Shown: positions 62,289 through 64,000 of the stretch, in pieces | How positions within the stretch are numbered: the stretch's first letter is position 1 | Layout: each line of letters begins with the position of its first letter | NCBI RefSeq assembly: GCF_013394655.1 | Contig: NZ_CP053351.1 | Location: 3,378,501-3,442,500 of the forward strand | Length of the DNA stretch: 64,000 nucleotides | DNA from: Winogradskyella schleiferi | Lineage (GTDB): Bacteria > Bacteroidota > Bacteroidia > Flavobacteriales > Flavobacteriaceae | Direction: 5' to 3' | Made by a program: the position numbers and the translations under genes | Notes under the pieces: generated by a model | What the model saw: the letters and a program-made list of their open reading frames with translations, nothing else | Databases searched by the model: none | Told to the model about the DNA's origin: nothing

Positions 62289-64000
62289 CTAATTTTCTAA
62301 TTCTTGCAATACTAATCTTATTTCACCGTAAGAGTATTTATCATCAATTTGATGCTTCAAATCTGAAAGGTTTTCAAAGGTTTTAGTCGGAATGATTTTC
62401 TTTAATTCATTATAATGATCTATAGACATCAAATCGGTAATTTCAACCTCATTTGTAGTAATAAAACTTGCTAGATGTCCAAAGATGGTATGAGTGTTTA
62501 ATTCTCGCTCAAATGCTATCTGATCTATTGTTTTACCAGCTTTATATAACTTTAAAGAAATTTTCTTAGTGTCTTCCTTTTTCTTTTTAGGTTTGAATTC
62601 TTCAACAACTTGTTTTTGATTAGAAGGTTCAATATTGTTCTCGTCACAATAATCTAAAATTACCTTTAATATATCCGTACCGTATTTTTCAATTCGGGTT
62701 TTACCCATGCCATGTATCTGACTTAGCCCTGCTTTTGTTGTTGGTAGAGTTTCACAAATTGCATATAGCGATTTTTGCGTAAAAATTTGGTAATGTATTA
62801 AATCTTCACGTTTTGCTATGTCATTTCTGAGTTCTCTTAATAATTCGAATAGTTCAACGTTAGTTGTACCATCTACAACAGTTTTTCGTTGTTTTTTTGG
62901 TTTCTCCTTTCCTAAGAAAACAGATTGAGCTCTTAATTCTAAGTACTTATCAGTTTCAAAACCCTCTTTTAAACCTTCAAAATACGATAACTTAGTTTCT
63001 ATCAATTCTTCCAAAGCGTCTAATTGTTTTTCAATATCTTGTTGTATAGCTTTATTGTCAGTTGCAAAACTGAGGTCATTTAATGGAGAAACTATTGTTG
63101 ATTTTGTCTGTTCTTTAAAATAGGAAACGGCTTTTGTAAACCTCTCTTGGACTAAAGCATTATTTTTAGGAATTTCGTTTTCACCAACTAAAGTCTGCAA
63201 TTGAGATTTGAAACTATTACTGATTTTTAGCAAATTAGCTATACTATCCTTAATTTTGTTAATTGGCTGCTCTATCGTTCCTTCAATACTACCTCTATTT
63301 TTATAATAGATATCCAAAATTCTTCCTGCTGGATATAGAAACTTATAAAAATGGAAGACCTCAGAAATTAAATTAAGTTGAAACTCACGTTTAGATTGTT
63401 GTAAAATAGCTTCATTCGGTTGATTAGCTTCACTATTTTTATTGAATTCAGAAACATTTTGATCACTAATTATCTGATGAGGTTCAATTCTATTCTTTAA
63501 TACTAGTCCTTCTAAGGACTTACAACGACTTAGAGCGACATATGTTTGGCCGTGTGCAAAAGCACCTTGGGCATCAATTATAGCCTTTTCAAAAGTTAAA
63601 CCTTGACTTTTATGTATAGTAATAGACCATGCTAAGCGCAAAGGGATTTGAGAATAGCTTCCAATTTTGTCTTCTGTTATAGCTTTTGTTTCAGAATCCA
63701 CAGTATATTTTATGTTCTCCCAAGTTTCTAATTTAGTGACGATATTAAAATCGTCATCAGGACAATTCACAATGACTTCGTCCTTTTCTAATAAAATGAC
63801 TTTACCAATTTTACCATTGAAATAACGCTTTTCAGGTGAACTATCATTTTTAATAAACATGACTTGCGCCCCAACTTTTAATTTTAGTTCATCTTTATTG
63901 GGATAGGAATGTTCAGGAAAATTACCTTCTATTTTAGCTCTATAGATGTATTCTTTACTATCTAATTTTTCTAATTCTTGTTTGTTTGATTGACGCGCTT
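62289..64000 (-). CDS. Pif1/RecD-like helicase with HRDC-like and HTH C-terminus (N-terminus off window)
   Basis: At least 570 residues of an open frame that runs off the right edge. Helicase motifs near the start: SITIHKSQGLTFEKAIIDA and YVALSRCKSLEGLVL are motifs V and VI of the RecD/Pif1/TraA group. Then a long helical region, an HRDC-like domain (KREDLIHYQIFTQKSLYAIC, LSQIHGMGKTRIEKYG) and an HTH_40-type tail (ISLKLYKAGKTIDQIAFERE). HRDC and HTH_40 domains are usual in RecQ helicases; finding them behind a Pif1/RecD-type motor is a recurring Bacteroidota arrangement. The Walker A motif lies outside the window, so the ATPase part is inferred. Confidence 0.82.
   Translation of the reverse strand, partial: ARQSNKQELEKLDSKEYIYRAKIEGNFPEHSYPNKDELKLKVGAQVMFIKNDSSPEKRYFNGKIGKVILLEKDEVIVNCPDDDFNIVTKLETWENIKYTVDSETKAITEDKIGSYSQIPLRLAWSITIHKSQGLTFEKAIIDAQGAFAHGQTYVALSRCKSLEGLVLKNRIEPHQIISDQNVSEFNKNSEANQPNEAILQQSKREFQLNLISEVFHFYKFLYPAGRILDIYYKNRGSIEGTIEQPINKIKDSIANLLKISNSFKSQLQTLVGENEIPKNNALVQERFTKAVSYFKEQTKSTIVSPLNDLSFATDNKAIQQDIEKQLDALEELIETKLSYFEGLKEGFETDKYLELRAQSVFLGKEKPKKQRKTVVDGTTNVELFELLRELRNDIAKREDLIHYQIFTQKSLYAICETLPTTKAGLSQIHGMGKTRIEKYGTDILKVILDYCDENNIEPSNQKQVVEEFKPKKKKEDTKKISLKLYKAGKTIDQIAFERELNTHTIFGHLASFITTNEVEITDLMSIDHYNELKKIIPTKTFENLSDLKHQIDDKYSYGEIRLVLQELEN

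Overview
The window looks like the chromosome of a marine or aquatic Flavobacteriaceae-type bacterium (phylum Bacteroidota). The evidence is low GC, gliding and type IX secretion (T9SS) genes (porU, porV, gldJ), T9SS C-terminal sorting domains, hybrid two-component systems with AraC-type outputs, TAnnTTTG-like -7 promoter boxes, lipoproteins with acidic serine-rich residues after the lipobox cysteine, and almost no Shine-Dalgarno sequences. There are no rRNAs, CRISPR arrays or intact insertion sequences. Most of it is stable core genome with accessory patches at 1-300, 39.4-41.6 kb and 54.2-62.3 kb.

Layout. 1-289: decayed secreted-protein gene cut by the window edge. 0.38-3.4 kb: GbsR/MarR-like regulator and a tight operon (DCC-type thiol oxidoreductase, TIGR01777 epimerase, DUF2071 protein); the regulator and the operon each carry the same palindromic operator. 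3.6-4.5 kb: ECF sigma factor with a small Cys/His protein. 4.5-11.1 kb: UbiA-like membrane protein, gcvP, and a ketoacyl synthase III / methyltransferase / glycosyltransferase group. 11.2-18.7 kb: secreted nuclease, PafA-type phosphatase, MlaE/MlaF-type lipid ABC transporter, DUF389 protein, mannose-1-P guanylyltransferase, SprT-like protein. 18.8-22.8 kb: a giant secreted FG-GAP/ASPIC/vanadium-haloperoxidase fusion with a T9SS tail. 22.8-26.5 kb: HAD hydrolase, CbpA/CbpM chaperone pair, SDR and M28 peptidase. 26.6-38.6 kb: pdhC, pdhA, cdd, porV, porU on the minus strand, then gldJ and murF on the plus strand. 39.4-40.0 kb: a minus-strand tRNA-Val locus with a degenerate tRNA at its head and a GIY-YIG nuclease gene between the two intact tRNAs. 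40.1-50.2 kb: orphan membrane protein, folC, TonB/ExbD/ExbB, NhaD, glutamate/leucine-type dehydrogenase, AnmK, acyl-CoA dehydrogenase. 50.3-57.2 kb: two paralogous hybrid sensor kinase/AraC regulators in tandem, each followed by a conserved operator-promoter block and a tiny gene (44 and 48 codons). 57.4-62.1 kb: small lipoproteins, an outer-membrane barrel and a seven-repeat T9SS propeller protein. 62.3-64.0 kb: C-terminal part of a Pif1/RecD-like helicase with HRDC-like and HTH tails, running off the window.

The most interesting signal is the duplicated module [hybrid sensor-AraC regulator] - [palindrome + ACATAATTGA + 24 nt + TAAT-type box] - [microprotein]. The two microproteins are homologous (DHLK-G-Y in the middle, KSIKI-K at the end), lack signal peptides and resemble the last strands of a T9SS type A sorting domain. 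The two sensors share the kinase/receiver/AraC half but have entirely different input halves (secreted propeller versus multi-pass membrane domain). Inference: each microprotein is the direct output, or a feedback partner, of the sensor next to it. This is a hypothesis from sequence arrangement only.
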